A stretch of DNA of 64,000 nucleotides from Laedolimicola ammoniilytica (GCF_025567165.1 NZ_JAOQKC010000010.1:57545-121544); one strand, 5' to 3'; positions 33,233 to 42,547 are shown, numbered from the stretch's first letter. Translations and numbers: made by a program. Notes: generated by a model not told the origin, from the letters alone.

Positions 33233-33880
33233 ATGTATCAGACCATATTTTTTGATCTGGATGGAACGTTGACAGAATCAGCCCCCGGCATTACTCGTTC
33301 TGTGGCCTATGCCCTGAAAAAGTGGGGGATTGAGGTGGAGGATCTGCGCACGCTGGAGCCCTTTGTGGGACCTCCGCTGGCGGAATCCTTTGCCAGATAT
33401 TTTGGTTTTACGCCGGAGCAGTGCAGCGATGGAATCCGGTATTACAGAGAATATTATGTAAACAAAGGACTCTTTGAAAATTCCGTATATCCGGGAATCG
33501 AGGATATGCTGCGGGAACTGAAAAACGCGGGGAAGCGGCTGATTGTCGCGACTTCGAAGCCGGAAGAGATGGCCGTGCGGATTCTGGAGCATTTTCAGCT
33601 GGCAGATTGTTTTGAGCGGATAGCGGGAGCCAGCATGGACGAAAAACGGGTGGAGAAGGCAGATGTGCTCCGCTATGTGATGGAAGACCTGGGACAGGTA
33701 GATCTGACGAAGGCCGTCATGGTGGGCGATCGGGAAAATGATGTGCGCGGCGCCCGGGAGAACGGATTGCCCTGCATCGGCGTCCTGTATGGATACGGAA
33801 GCCGGGAAGAGCTGACAGAGGCCGGAGTCGCGAAAATCGCGGATACGGTGGAAGAGCTGAAGAAGATGTTGAAGGAATAA
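33233..33880 (+). CDS. HAD hydrolase, phosphoglycolate phosphatase-like
   Basis: 215 residues with the HAD motifs in order: FDLDGTLTES, ATSKPEEMA (motif II Thr/Ser), the Lys region, and VGDRENDVRGA (motif IV). The cap helices and length fit the Gph/PhnX branch. Substrate is not determined. It starts 18 nt after the PBP stop with CAGGAGAG as ribosome site. Confidence 0.88.
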   Translation: MYQTIFFDLDGTLTESAPGITRSVAYALKKWGIEVEDLRTLEPFVGPPLAESFARYFGFTPEQCSDGIRYYREYYVNKGLFENSVYPGIEDMLRELKNAGKRLIVATSKPEEMAVRILEHFQLADCFERIAGASMDEKRVEKADVLRYVMEDLGQVDLTKAVMVGDRENDVRGARENGLPCIGVLYGYGSREELTEAGVAKIADTVEELKKMLKE

Positions 33881-33884
33881 GTAT

Positions 33885-33908
33885 GAGCTGTCCGGTATCG
33901 GACAGCTC
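33885..33908 (+). terminator. Hairpin between the HAD and MATE genes
   Basis: GAGCTGTCCG and CGGACAGCTC form a perfect 10-bp stem with loop GTAT. There is no T run, so it may be a processing or weak pausing site inside an operon. Confidence 0.55.
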
Positions 33909-33928
33909 AAAATAACGGGAGTAAAAAG

Positions 33929-35296
33929 ATGAGTGAAGTGAAAGCAGGAAAAATGCATGACATGACGGTGGGGAGTCCCGTGAAGCTGATTCTGCATTTT
34001 ATGGTACCTGTGTTTCTGGGCAATGTGTTCCAGCAGTTTTATAATGTGGCCGATTCCATCATCGCCGGTCAGTTCCTGGGCGTGCGCGCCCTGGCAGCCA
34101 TCGGAAGTACGGGATCGCTGATGTTCTTTGTGACGGGCTGGCTGAACGGCCTGACCAGCGGTTTCGCAATTCTGGTGGCCCAGTGGTTCGGTGCGAAAGA
34201 GTATGAGCGGATGCGGCATTATGTGGCCATGTCCGTGTATCTGTCCCTGGGCTTCGCCGTATTGATGACGATAGGGCTGGGGTTGGCCAATGTGCCGATT
34301 CTGCGGCTGATGAATTATTCGGATGAGATTATGCCGGATGTGAAGGCTTATATGGGAATCATTTACGCAGGCCTGGTGGTGACAGCTGCCTATAACGCGC
34401 TGGCGGCATTTCTGCGGGCATTGGGTGATTCCAAGTCGCCGCTGTATTTTCTGATTATTTCCGCGGCCATCAATGTGGCGCTGGATATCGCCTTTATTAT
34501 TTACGGCGGTATGGGCGTGGAGGGCTGTGCCTACGCAACGGTCATCGCCCAGGGGATATCAGCGGCGCTGTGTTTTATTTACATTGTGAAAAAGTATCCG
34601 ATTTTACATTTGAAAAAGGAAAATTTCGCATTTTCCATGGAGTCCTGCGGCCGACTGCTGTCCCTTGGTATCCCCATGGCACTGCAGTTTTCCATCACGG
34701 CCATTGGCACCATCATCGTGCAGGGTGCGGTCAATGTGTACGGCGAGAACTATATGGCGGGCTTTTCCGCAGCCGGAAAGCTCCAGAATATCGTTGCCAC
34801 AGTATATGTGGCCTTCGGAGCGACCATTGCCACTTATGTGGGACAAAACTGGGGAGCAGGCAAGAAGGAACGCGTGCTTATGGGCGTGAATTGTACGCAG
34901 ATTATGATTCTGATTTACAGCGTCTTTGCCATGGCGCTGGTATTTTTCTTCAGTAAATATATGACGCTCTTATTTGTCAGCGCTTCGGAAACAGAGGTCA
35001 TCGATGTGGCGGTGTTGTATTTTCGTATGGTATTCTGGTGTTACCCGTTCCTGGGCAGCATCTTCCTGTACCGGAATACGCTGCAGGGTCTGGGCTACGG
35101 CCTGGTTCCCATGCTGGGTGGCGTCTTTGAGCTGACTGCCCGGGCTGGCATCGTCCTGATGGTAGCGGGAAAGGCAAGCTTCGCGGGCGTCTGCCTGTCA
35201 GACCCGGCGGCCTGGATTTCCGCGCTGATTCCGCTGGTGCCCTATTACTTCTATGTGACGCGGAAGTGGAGGAAGGAATTGAAAAAAAAGGCATAA
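33929..35296 (+). CDS. MATE family efflux transporter (second)
   Basis: 455 residues, about twelve helices. The start MHDMTVGSPVKLILHFMVPVFLGNVFQQFYNVADSIIAGQFLG is the usual one of clostridial MATE proteins. It is distinct from the copy at 3660 (different N-terminal motif). Exported compound unknown. Confidence 0.92.
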   Translation: MSEVKAGKMHDMTVGSPVKLILHFMVPVFLGNVFQQFYNVADSIIAGQFLGVRALAAIGSTGSLMFFVTGWLNGLTSGFAILVAQWFGAKEYERMRHYVAMSVYLSLGFAVLMTIGLGLANVPILRLMNYSDEIMPDVKAYMGIIYAGLVVTAAYNALAAFLRALGDSKSPLYFLIISAAINVALDIAFIIYGGMGVEGCAYATVIAQGISAALCFIYIVKKYPILHLKKENFAFSMESCGRLLSLGIPMALQFSITAIGTIIVQGAVNVYGENYMAGFSAAGKLQNIVATVYVAFGATIATYVGQNWGAGKKERVLMGVNCTQIMILIYSVFAMALVFFFSKYMTLLFVSASETEVIDVAVLYFRMVFWCYPFLGSIFLYRNTLQGLGYGLVPMLGGVFELTARAGIVLMVAGKASFAGVCLSDPAAWISALIPLVPYYFYVTRKWRKELKKKA

Positions 35297-35297
35297 A

Positions 35298-35343
35298 GAA
35301 AAGCAGCCGACCGGAGGAAAAATCTGGTCGGCTGTTTGCTTTT
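35298..35343. terminator. Bidirectional terminator between MATE and aldo/keto reductase genes
   Basis: CAGCCGACC (35304-35312) pairs with GGTCGGCTG (35326-35334) with A-rich and T-rich flanks on both sides, suiting two convergent genes. Confidence 0.75.
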
Positions 35344-36370
35344 AATTCACTTTCACTTCCCCGGCCAGGATCTTCTTATAATCTTCATAATTCTTCTGAA
35401 GCAGCTCCGGCGTGTTCAGATCGTAGGGGCATTGTGCCATGCACTGGTTGCAGTGGAGACAGTCTTCGATTTTTTTCATGTTCTCCTGCCACTGTTCGCT
35501 TAACCAGGCGGCGGAGGGAGCGCGGCGGACCATCAGGGACATGCGGGCGCAGCTGTTGATGAGAATACCGGCGGGACAGGGCATGCAGTAGCCGCAGCCG
35601 CGGCAGAATTCGCCGTTCAGCTCCGCTTTTTCCTTCTCGATAAAGGCAGTGATTTCCGCGTCCAAGGCGGGCGGCTGGTCCATGTAGGAGAGCCACTCTT
35701 CCAGCTCGGTCATTTTCTGAATACCCCAGATGGGAAGTACATTGTCGAACTGGGACATAAAAGCGAAAGCGGCCCGGGAGTTGTTGATGAGGCCTCCGGC
35801 CAGTCCCTTCATGGCGATAAAGCCCATGTTATGCTCCTTACAAAGCTGAACCAGCTCCAGCTCTTTTTCAGAGGAAATATAGCTTAAGGGGTATTGCAAA
35901 GTCTCATAAAGACCGGATTCAATGCATTCTTTGGCTACGCCAAGCTTGTGGGCGGTGACGCCGATGTGGCGGATTTTGCCCTGGGCTTTGGCTTCCAGCA
36001 TACATTCGTACATGCCGGTACCGTCGCCGGGACGATAGCACTGATCCACGCAGTGGAATTGATAGATGTCCAGGTAATCTGTTTTCAGGAGCTTTAACGA
36101 AGTATTCAGCTGTTTCCGGAAGGCTTCAGGCGTGCGACCCATGGTTTTGCTGGCAATGTAAATCTGATCGCGCATGCCTTCGAAGGCATGGCCCAATTTC
36201 TCCTCGCTGTCGCTGTAGGCCCGGGCCGTGTCGAAGAAGCGCATGCCGCCTTCGTAGGCCCTGCGGAGAATGGAGGCTGCAGTTTCCATATCGACGCGCT
36301 GTACCGGGAGCGCGCCAAAGGCGTTCTGTGGCACGGTGATACCGGTGGTGCCGAGGGTGATCATTTTCAT
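35342..36370 (-). CDS. Aldo/keto reductase with C-terminal 4Fe-4S domain
   Basis: 342 residues, minus strand. N-terminal aldo/keto reductase barrel (LGTTGITVPQNAFG, FFDTARAYSDSEEKLG with the catalytic Asp/Tyr region, ASKTMGRT, YLDIYQFHCVD). The C-terminal 90 residues carry Cys motifs CRGCGYCMPCPAG and CLHCNQCMAQCP, indicating bound iron-sulfur clusters. Such fused enzymes are common in anaerobes as predicted oxidoreductases; substrate unknown. AGGAGGATTTCTC precedes the ATG on the minus strand. The 215-bp gap to the next gene shows no further feature. Confidence 0.92.
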   Translation of the reverse strand: MKMITLGTTGITVPQNAFGALPVQRVDMETAASILRRAYEGGMRFFDTARAYSDSEEKLGHAFEGMRDQIYIASKTMGRTPEAFRKQLNTSLKLLKTDYLDIYQFHCVDQCYRPGDGTGMYECMLEAKAQGKIRHIGVTAHKLGVAKECIESGLYETLQYPLSYISSEKELELVQLCKEHNMGFIAMKGLAGGLINNSRAAFAFMSQFDNVLPIWGIQKMTELEEWLSYMDQPPALDAEITAFIEKEKAELNGEFCRGCGYCMPCPAGILINSCARMSLMVRRAPSAAWLSEQWQENMKKIEDCLHCNQCMAQCPYDLNTPELLQKNYEDYKKILAGEVKVN

Positions 36371-36585
36371 AGAGAAATCCTCCTTTAAGAATCGTTTGAA
36401 TTTTGAAATTCAGGGGATGATAATTTTTATCAGAATCTGGATTTATTTTAATATGATCCATGAGGTATTTCAATATAAAATTACAGAGAGGCGCGATGGA
36501 AAAGCAACCCGCATTTGACGTTTCCCCGAATCCATGATACCTTGTAACTAGTGCCGTCAGAAAGGCGGCGTGGAGGAGATTTCAT

Positions 36586-37527
36586 ATGGTAAAAATAGAT
36601 TTGATCACAGGCTTCTTAGGCTCCGGCAAGACCACCTTCATCCGCCAGTACGCCCAGTGGCTTATACGTCAGGGCTATCACATCGGCATCCTGGAAAATG
36701 ATTTCGGCGCGGTCAACGTGGATATGATGCTGCTCCAGGATCTGGAGGGCGACAGCTGCGAGCTGGAGATGGTCTCCGGCGGCTGCGACAGGGACTGCCA
36801 CAGACGGAGGTTCAAGACAAAGCTCATCGCTATGGGCATGAGCGGCTATGACCGGGTGCTGGTGGAGCCTTCGGGCATCTGCGACGTGGACGAATTTTTC
36901 GACGCCCTCCACGAGGAGCCCCTGGACCGTTGGTACGAGATTGGTAATGTATTCGCCATCGTGGACGCGAAGCTGCCTGAAAATCTGTCTGAGGCGGCGG
37001 ATTACCTGCTGGCCACCGAGGCAGCGGACGCAGGCGCGGTGCTTTTAAGCCGGGCCCAGGAGGCCAGCGCGGCAGAGATGGACGCGACCGTGGCGCACCT
37101 GAACCGGGCGCTTAAAAAAGTCGGATGCAGCAGGCAGCTGGACAAGGAGATACTACGTAGTAACTGGTTTGAATTTACAGATAAAGATTTCGAACAGCTT
37201 CTGCACGCGGGCTATCAGATGTCCGATTACTGCAAGGAGACGCAGCAGGAGGACGCTTTCGATTCCTTATTTTTCATGCATGTGAAAATGACGGAAGAGG
37301 AGCTTAGGGCTGCGGTTCAGGCAGCCTTTGCGGATTCGAATTGTGGTCACATTTTTCGAATCAAGGGTTTTATGCCCCTGGGCGAGGACTGGATTGAGCT
37401 GAACGCCACGCGCCGGGAGACCGTGATAAACCCCATTTCCAGGGGGCAGGAAATTCTAATCGTCATCGGCGAGGGTCTGTCGAAAAAAGCTCTTCAAAAA
37501 TATTTTCAAGATCCGGGAAATGATTAA
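36586..37527 (+). CDS. CobW/COG0523 family GTPase
   Basis: 313 residues. The N-terminal P-loop GFLGSGKTT and the following ENDFGAVNVD and LVEPSGICD motifs define the G3E GTPases (CobW, YeiR, ZigA), which deliver metals to target proteins. The usual CxCC metal motif after the GTPase switch is replaced by SGGCDRDCHRRR, leaving two Cys in a CDRDC pattern. The C-terminal CobW_C domain is short (FFMHVKMTEEELRAAVQ). GGAGGAG precedes ATG. Metal and client unknown; no Zur box or vitamin B12 genes are visible nearby. Confidence 0.85.
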   Translation: MVKIDLITGFLGSGKTTFIRQYAQWLIRQGYHIGILENDFGAVNVDMMLLQDLEGDSCELEMVSGGCDRDCHRRRFKTKLIAMGMSGYDRVLVEPSGICDVDEFFDALHEEPLDRWYEIGNVFAIVDAKLPENLSEAADYLLATEAADAGAVLLSRAQEASAAEMDATVAHLNRALKKVGCSRQLDKEILRSNWFEFTDKDFEQLLHAGYQMSDYCKETQQEDAFDSLFFMHVKMTEEELRAAVQAAFADSNCGHIFRIKGFMPLGEDWIELNATRRETVINPISRGQEILIVIGEGLSKKALQKYFQDPGND

Positions 37528-37589
37528 TAACCGGGACTACGGCTTTATAGGATGCAAATAGAAGCAAGGCGACCTGAAGGAGGATAACT

Positions 37590-39086
37590 ATGGGAAAATA
37601 TGTAATGGCATTGGATGCGGGAACCACAAGTAACCGTTGTATTCTGTTCAACGAGAAGGGAGAAATGTGCAGCGTGGCACAGCGGGAATTCAAGCAGTAT
37701 TTCCCGAAGCCAGGCTGGGTGGAGCATGACGCGGACGAAATCTGGGCAAGCATGCTGGGCGTAGCCGTGGAGGCCATGAGCCGCATCGGCGCCACGGCGG
37801 CGGACATCGCAGCCATCGGTATCACCAATCAGAGAGAGACATCCATTGTCTGGGATAAGAGGACGGGGGATCCCATCTATCACGCTATCGTGTGGCAGTG
37901 CCGTCGGACCAGCGAGTATTGCGACTCCCTGAAGGAGAAAGGACTGACTGAGAAATTCCGGAAGAAGACGGGGCTGGTTGTTGATGCCTACTTTTCCGGA
38001 ACCAAGGTAAAATGGATTCTCGACCATGTGGAGGGAGCCAGAGAGCGGGCCTGGAAAGGCGAACTGCTCTTCGGAACCGTGGAGACTTGGCTTATCTGGA
38101 AACTGACCAAAGGCGCGGTACATGTGACCGACTATTCCAACGCATCCCGGACCATGCTGTTCAACATCAACACCCTGCAGTGGGACGATGAGATTCTGGC
38201 AGAGCTTGGTATCCCCAGATGTATGCTGCCCGAGGCAAAGCCGTCGAGCTGCATCTACGGCCAGACCGCCCCGTCCTTCCTGGGCGGCCCGATCCCCATT
38301 GCGGGTGCGGCGGGCGACCAGCAGGCGGCACTGTTCGGACAGACCTGCTTTGAGCCCGGCGAGGCTAAGAATACATACGGCACTGGCTGCTTCATGCTGA
38401 TGAATACAGGCGAGAAACCGGTATTTTCCGACAATGGGCTGGTGACTACCATCGCCTGGGGGCTGGACGGCAAGGTCAATTACGCCCTGGAGGGCTCCAT
38501 CTTCGTGGCTGGCGCGGCGATTCAGTGGCTGCGGGATGAGCTTCGCATCATCGACTCTGCGCCGGATTCCGAGTATATGGCGAAGAAGGTGCCGGATACC
38601 AATGGTTGCTATGTGGTGCCCGCGTTTACGGGGTTAGGGGCACCTTACTGGGATCAGTACGCACGGGGAACTATCGTGGGCATCACCCGGGGCGTGAATA
38701 AGTACCATATCATCCGGGCGACACTGGAATCCCTGGCTTATCAGGTAAATGACGTGCTGGTGGCCATGGAGGCGGATTCCGGCATCAAGCTGTCAGCCCT
38801 CAAGGTGGACGGCGGCGCCAGCGCCAATGATTTCCTGATGCAGACCCAGGCCGACATCATCAACGCTCCGGTGAACCGCCCCTGCTGCGTGGAGACCACG
38901 GCCATGGGGGCGGCTTATCTGGCAGGTCTGGCGGTAGGCTACTGGACGGATAAGGAAGACGTGCGGAAGAACTGGGCTATCGATGCGATCTTCAAGCCGG
39001 AGATCGGCGCGGAGGAGCGGGAGAAGAAGATTAAGGGCTGGAAGAAGGCCGTGAAGTATGCTTACGGTTGGGCGAAAGAAGACTAA
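37590..39086 (+). CDS. glpK: Glycerol kinase
   Basis: 498 residues, FGGY family. It starts MGKYVMALDAGTTSNRCILFNEKG, and has GITNQRET, the substrate Arg/Glu region, GTVETWLIWKLT, GDQQAALFGQ, GTGCFMLMNTG and the C-terminal KVDGGASANDFLMQ. It phosphorylates glycerol to sn-glycerol 3-phosphate. AAGGAGGAT lies upstream. Neither a glycerol facilitator nor a glycerol-3-phosphate dehydrogenase follows; only a fragment of the usual third partner remains (next entry). Confidence 0.97.
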   Translation: MGKYVMALDAGTTSNRCILFNEKGEMCSVAQREFKQYFPKPGWVEHDADEIWASMLGVAVEAMSRIGATAADIAAIGITNQRETSIVWDKRTGDPIYHAIVWQCRRTSEYCDSLKEKGLTEKFRKKTGLVVDAYFSGTKVKWILDHVEGARERAWKGELLFGTVETWLIWKLTKGAVHVTDYSNASRTMLFNINTLQWDDEILAELGIPRCMLPEAKPSSCIYGQTAPSFLGGPIPIAGAAGDQQAALFGQTCFEPGEAKNTYGTGCFMLMNTGEKPVFSDNGLVTTIAWGLDGKVNYALEGSIFVAGAAIQWLRDELRIIDSAPDSEYMAKKVPDTNGCYVVPAFTGLGAPYWDQYARGTIVGITRGVNKYHIIRATLESLAYQVNDVLVAMEADSGIKLSALKVDGGASANDFLMQTQADIINAPVNRPCCVETTAMGAAYLAGLAVGYWTDKEDVRKNWAIDAIFKPEIGAEEREKKIKGWKKAVKYAYGWAKED

Positions 39087-39102
39087 ACAGACGGAAAAGC
39101 AT

Positions 39103-39270
39103 ATGGTTTACATAAGGCGAATGACTGCGAAAACGAAGGTGCGCGCCTGTGTGCAGGCCCTGAAGGGTGTGACCGCGGAAGCGCCGGTGCAGATCGGCGA
39201 TGTGATTCTGGCAGACATGGCTGAGACAGACGTAGACATTATTGCCACAAAAGAAATTTCAGAAATTTAA
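39103..39270 (+). pseudogene. Remnant of a DUF1667 protein (glycerol-3-phosphate dehydrogenase partner)
   Basis: An open frame of 55 codons ends at 39270. Its segment VRACVQALKGVTAEAPVQIGD then VILADM and DIIATKEI matches, from memory, the C-terminus of DUF1667 proteins, which normally follow the glpO/glpA-type dehydrogenase genes behind glpK. The N-terminal half with its Cys motifs is missing and the frame is joined to unrelated bases after the glpK stop. Likely the scar of a deletion that removed the dehydrogenase genes. A small functional protein is less likely. Confidence 0.65.
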
Positions 39271-39329
39271 GATAACTTTACCGGAAAAATATGGGTATCA
39301 TAATTTTCTGAAAAATATATGATAAAAAA

Positions 39330-39358
39330 TTGACAATCTTGCAGGCGGAAGGTATAAT
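39330..39358 (+). promoter_or_regulatory. Consensus promoter of the lpd-like gene
   Basis: TTGACA (39330-39335), 17-nt spacer, TATAAT (39353-39358): an exact consensus, 85 nt before the start at 39444. Confidence 0.8.
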
Positions 39359-39443
39359 CGGGATATGGCAGGAAGGCGGAAGCCTTTGAAGGTTTGGACG
39401 GGTAATATGCAATGCGGCAACGAAAACAAGGAGGAGAAGAGGC

Positions 39444-40811
39444 ATGCAGAATTTTGATGTCATTGTTGTTGGCGGCGGTCCGGCCGGGTATAACAGCGCG
39501 GAGTACGCGGCGCACCAGGGAAAGAAGGTGCTGCTGGTGGAAAAGAAGAGCCTGGGAGGGACCTGTCTGAATGTGGGATGTATCCCGACAAAAACCTTTC
39601 TTTACGCGGGGAAGATGTATCATTACGCGTCGGGAGCCGGAGAGGCGTACGGCGTAACGGCGGAGGGCCCGGTTCACGTGGATCAGGCTGCAGTAGTGGC
39701 GAAGAAAGACGAGGTTGTGAAAATGCTGGTGCAGGGCGTAGGCAGTGCCCTTCGCCGCAGCAAGGTAAAAGTAGTAAACGGAACAGCGAAGCTTGGCAGA
39801 ATGGATGGAAAACTGGCGGTATTCGTAGGGGATGAGACCTACACGGCGGAGAATTTGATTCTGGCTACCGGCTCGACTCCTGCGGTTCCGCCCATCGAAG
39901 GCGTGAAAGAAGGCATGGCGGACGGAACGGTCATGACCAGCGACGAGATTTTGGATATGAAAGAGATTCCGAAGAAGCTTCTGGTCGTGGGCGGCGGAGT
40001 CATTGGTTTTGAGATGGCGGCTTATTTTCAGGAGGTTGGAGCGAAAGTAACCGTGATCGAGATGCTGGATAAGGTTCTGGGCGGCAATGACCGGGAGGTC
40101 AGCGAACTGCTTCAGAAGGAGCTGGAAAAAAAAGGCGTGACTTTCCATCTCTCCTCGGGAGTGAAAAAGCTGGCAGGCGGAGTCGTGACTTATGAAAAGG
40201 ATGGAAGGCTTCAGCTGGCAGCCTATGATAAGGCTCTGATGTGCGTGGGCCGTCGGGCCAACAGCCAGATCGAGGGCCTGGAGGAGCTGGGCGTACAGAC
40301 CGAGCGGGGAGCCATCGTGACAGATGAGCACATGCAGACCAGCGTGCCGCATGTCTATGCCATCGGCGATGTGAACGGCAAGGTCATGCTGGCCCATGTG
40401 GGTTACCGGGAAGGTGAAGTGGCCGTGAACCACATCCTGGGCGAGGACGATACCATGAGCTACGATGCGATCAGTGGCGTGGTTTACACCAGCCCGGAGG
40501 CGGCCTTTGTAGGTCTGTCCGAGGAGCAGGCGAAGGCGTCAGGCCGGAATTATGAGGTGAAAAAGGTATCCATCAATTTCAGCGGACGCCATGTGGCGGA
40601 GAACGGCTTAAGTAACGGTATCTGCAAGCTGATTGTGGATAAGAACAAAGAAACGCTTATCGGGGCGGCGCTGATGTCATCCTACGCGTCGGAGTATATC
40701 TATGCGCTGGCGCTGATGATTGACCTGCAGCTTCCGCTGAGACAGGTTCGACGGACGATTTTCCCGCATCCCACGGTATGCGAGATTATCCGGGAAGCAC
40801 TTATGAATTAA
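39444..40811 (+). CDS. lpdA: Dihydrolipoyl dehydrogenase (E3)
   Basis: 455 residues, FAD-dependent pyridine nucleotide-disulfide oxidoreductase. FAD motif VIVVGGGPAGYNSA, redox pair Cys41/Cys46 in GGTCLNVGCIPTK, NAD motif LLVVGGGVIGFEMA, AIGDVNGKVMLAHVG, and the C-terminal catalytic IFPHPTVCE. It reoxidises dihydrolipoamide. No E1/E2 or glycine cleavage genes are beside it, so its complex is not known from context. AAGGAGGAG precedes ATG. Confidence 0.93.
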   Translation: MQNFDVIVVGGGPAGYNSAEYAAHQGKKVLLVEKKSLGGTCLNVGCIPTKTFLYAGKMYHYASGAGEAYGVTAEGPVHVDQAAVVAKKDEVVKMLVQGVGSALRRSKVKVVNGTAKLGRMDGKLAVFVGDETYTAENLILATGSTPAVPPIEGVKEGMADGTVMTSDEILDMKEIPKKLLVVGGGVIGFEMAAYFQEVGAKVTVIEMLDKVLGGNDREVSELLQKELEKKGVTFHLSSGVKKLAGGVVTYEKDGRLQLAAYDKALMCVGRRANSQIEGLEELGVQTERGAIVTDEHMQTSVPHVYAIGDVNGKVMLAHVGYREGEVAVNHILGEDDTMSYDAISGVVYTSPEAAFVGLSEEQAKASGRNYEVKKVSINFSGRHVAENGLSNGICKLIVDKNKETLIGAALMSSYASEYIYALALMIDLQLPLRQVRRTIFPHPTVCEIIREALMN

Positions 40812-40829
40812 AAATACGGCGGAGTGAGG

Positions 40830-41606
40830 ATGGGAACGGAAATGACAGCCTGGCACACGGGAAATGCAGGCGTAGTAATACTGGTTACTAATATAGAAGA
40901 AAAGGGCTGCGCGGCCATCGGCTTCGACGTGTTCGCGAAGCAGCCCGGCGGGATTTACCCTGACACGCCAGAGGCGATCCGACAGGAACTTCTGCGGGAT
41001 ATCCGGAAAAAGAAGCTGGAAACGCTGGTATTTACCCATGAGCACGCGGATCATTTCTGCCCGGAGGATGTGGCGGAGGCCCTGAAAATGAATCCGGATC
41101 TCCGCATCATTTCCACGGAGGAGACCATTCGGCGGATCCGGGCGCTGGAGCCGGAGGCAGGACGGCTGACGGCTGTGGCCGCGTCCGAGCAGAAATACCG
41201 GGTCGTGAGCCTGCCGGGTATGCGCCTGACTCTGTTCAACAGCATCCATATGGGTGACCGGTTCGCGGATATCCAGAATCTGGTCTGTCTTCTGGATGCT
41301 GGCGGAAAACGCCTGATGCTGCCCGGCGACGCCAGACCCGAAAAGCTTTTATATGAAAGGGCGGCGGCCTGGTCGAAGAAGATCGACTGGCTGATTGGTC
41401 CATTTCCACTGATGGGCCTGCCCTCATCCCGGAGGCTGATAGCCCGGTATATGGAACTGGGGCATGTGCTGGCGATTCATTTTCCCCGCCCCGATAAGGA
41501 TACGGAGGGCTGGCGGAAAAACGCGCAGCACATCTGTGAGACGGCGGACGACGGGCTGCCGGTACCGGTGTTCGGTGATGAGCCCGGAAAGCGTTATGAA
41601 CTCTGA
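40830..41606 (+). CDS. Metallo-beta-lactamase-fold hydrolase
   Basis: 258 residues from ATG 40830 (GGAG 7 nt upstream; GTG 40824 is too close to it). Metal motif THEHADH at His70/His72/Asp74/His75, and MLPGDARPE supplies a later Asp. The fold resembles UlaG-like or RNase Z-like cytosolic hydrolases; substrate is not recognisable. It starts 18 nt after lpdA and may be co-transcribed. Confidence 0.82.
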   Translation: MGTEMTAWHTGNAGVVILVTNIEEKGCAAIGFDVFAKQPGGIYPDTPEAIRQELLRDIRKKKLETLVFTHEHADHFCPEDVAEALKMNPDLRIISTEETIRRIRALEPEAGRLTAVAASEQKYRVVSLPGMRLTLFNSIHMGDRFADIQNLVCLLDAGGKRLMLPGDARPEKLLYERAAAWSKKIDWLIGPFPLMGLPSSRRLIARYMELGHVLAIHFPRPDKDTEGWRKNAQHICETADDGLPVPVFGDEPGKRYEL

Positions 41607-41659
41607 AAAAATACCCAAAAACGTCCTGAAAATCCAATGCTTTTTTACAGAAAAACCCC

Positions 41660-41688
41660 TTGACACAGGGGGTTTTTCTTATTATACT
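41660..41688 (+). promoter_or_regulatory. Promoter of the str operon
   Basis: TTGACA (41660-41665), 17-nt spacer, TATACT (41683-41688). The 120-nt leader to rpsL has an 6-bp stem of GCGCG type near 41700-41730. Confidence 0.82.
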
Positions 41689-41808
41689 AATCTAGTGTGC
41701 GCGAAAAGCATAGGGTATTTTTGCGCGCCTGAAACAGTCGAATTACCGACACAGCAGCCTGACAGGGCCGGCAACATTGCCTGCCACTCATCACAGGAGG
41801 TGAAAGGA

Positions 41809-42231
41809 ATGCCAACATTCAACCAGTTAGTTAGAAAGGGACGTCAGACAACTGTAAAGAAGTCTACAGCGCCCGCCCTTCAGAAAGGATTTAACTCTCT
41901 GAAGAAGAAAGCAACTGATACATCCGCACCGCAGAAGCGTGGCGTTTGTACCGCAGTAAAGACCGCTACCCCGAAGAAACCGAACTCTGCTCTTCGTAAG
42001 ATCGCCAGAGTACGTCTTTCCAACGGTATCGAGGTAACAAGCTACATCCCCGGAGAAGGACATAACCTTCAGGAGCATAGCGTTGTTATGATCCGTGGCG
42101 GTAGAGTAAAGGACCTGCCCGGTACCAGATATCACATTATCCGTGGTACACTGGATACAGCAGGAGTTGCAAAGAGAAGACAGGCACGTTCCAAGTACGG
42201 TGCCAAGAGACCGAAAGACGCAAAGAAGTAA
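41809..42231 (+). CDS. rpsL: 30S ribosomal protein S12
   Basis: 140 residues, MPTFNQLVRKGRQTTVKKS through KRPKDAKK. It sits in the decoding centre. The streptomycin-relevant lysines are wild type in TATPKKPNSALRK and GGRVKDLPG. AGGAGGTGAAAGG precedes ATG 41809; the longer frame from 41464 is an artefact overlapping the upstream gene. First gene of the str operon. Confidence 0.98.
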   Translation: MPTFNQLVRKGRQTTVKKSTAPALQKGFNSLKKKATDTSAPQKRGVCTAVKTATPKKPNSALRKIARVRLSNGIEVTSYIPGEGHNLQEHSVVMIRGGRVKDLPGTRYHIIRGTLDTAGVAKRRQARSKYGAKRPKDAKK

Positions 42232-42272
42232 TTTAAAGGTCGTTTGGTTTTGTAACTAGTACAGGTAACACG

Positions 42273-42404
42273 CTGTGAACAGAGAAGGGTACAGCCAGTG
42301 TCAGAATAAGGAAACACCGCGGTCACTAGGCTCGGAAAGACCTCGCCAAGTGTCCGGGTGTACGTTCACACTAGGCTCGAAAGTACCTCGCCAAGTGTTC
42401 ACAG
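42273..42404 (+). ncRNA. Structured rpsL-rpsG intercistronic RNA with alternative pairings
   Basis: The 363-nt gap 42232-42594 has no gene. Two similar hairpins, 42321-42354 and 42369-42397, share CACTAGGC and GCCAAGTG arms with matched 1x1 A-A internal loops; the first extends by GG/CC pairs on both sides. CTGTGAAC (42273-42280) can pair with GTTCACAG (42397-42404), enclosing both, or with GTTCACA (42364-42370), which blocks the second hairpin. Regulation by S7, whose E. coli site is between these genes, is a reasonable guess. Confidence 0.6.
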
Positions 42405-42547
42405 TAACAGAACTATTCGTTGGATAGACAATTGTCTATATTGCCGGAATGAAATATCGTCCCTTAGGCTGCGGGTCGTATATAGATTTGCCGTGCACGA
42501 CACAAGTAGAAAGACACATGTGAGTACCTGAGAATTAAGAGTGAATC

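Noticed and set aside
39444..40811. Pyruvate dehydrogenase or glycine cleavage operon around lpdA
   Set aside because: No E1, E2, lipoyl carrier or gcv gene is adjacent, so no complex can be assigned.
41809..42231. Streptomycin-resistance change in S12
   Set aside because: The lysines in PKKPNSA and GGRVKDLPG are the usual ones.
42321..42397. Repeated hairpins in the str operon as tRNA genes or a T-box
   Set aside because: No cloverleaf, no CCA-like acceptor or T-loop, and no T-box sequence were found.
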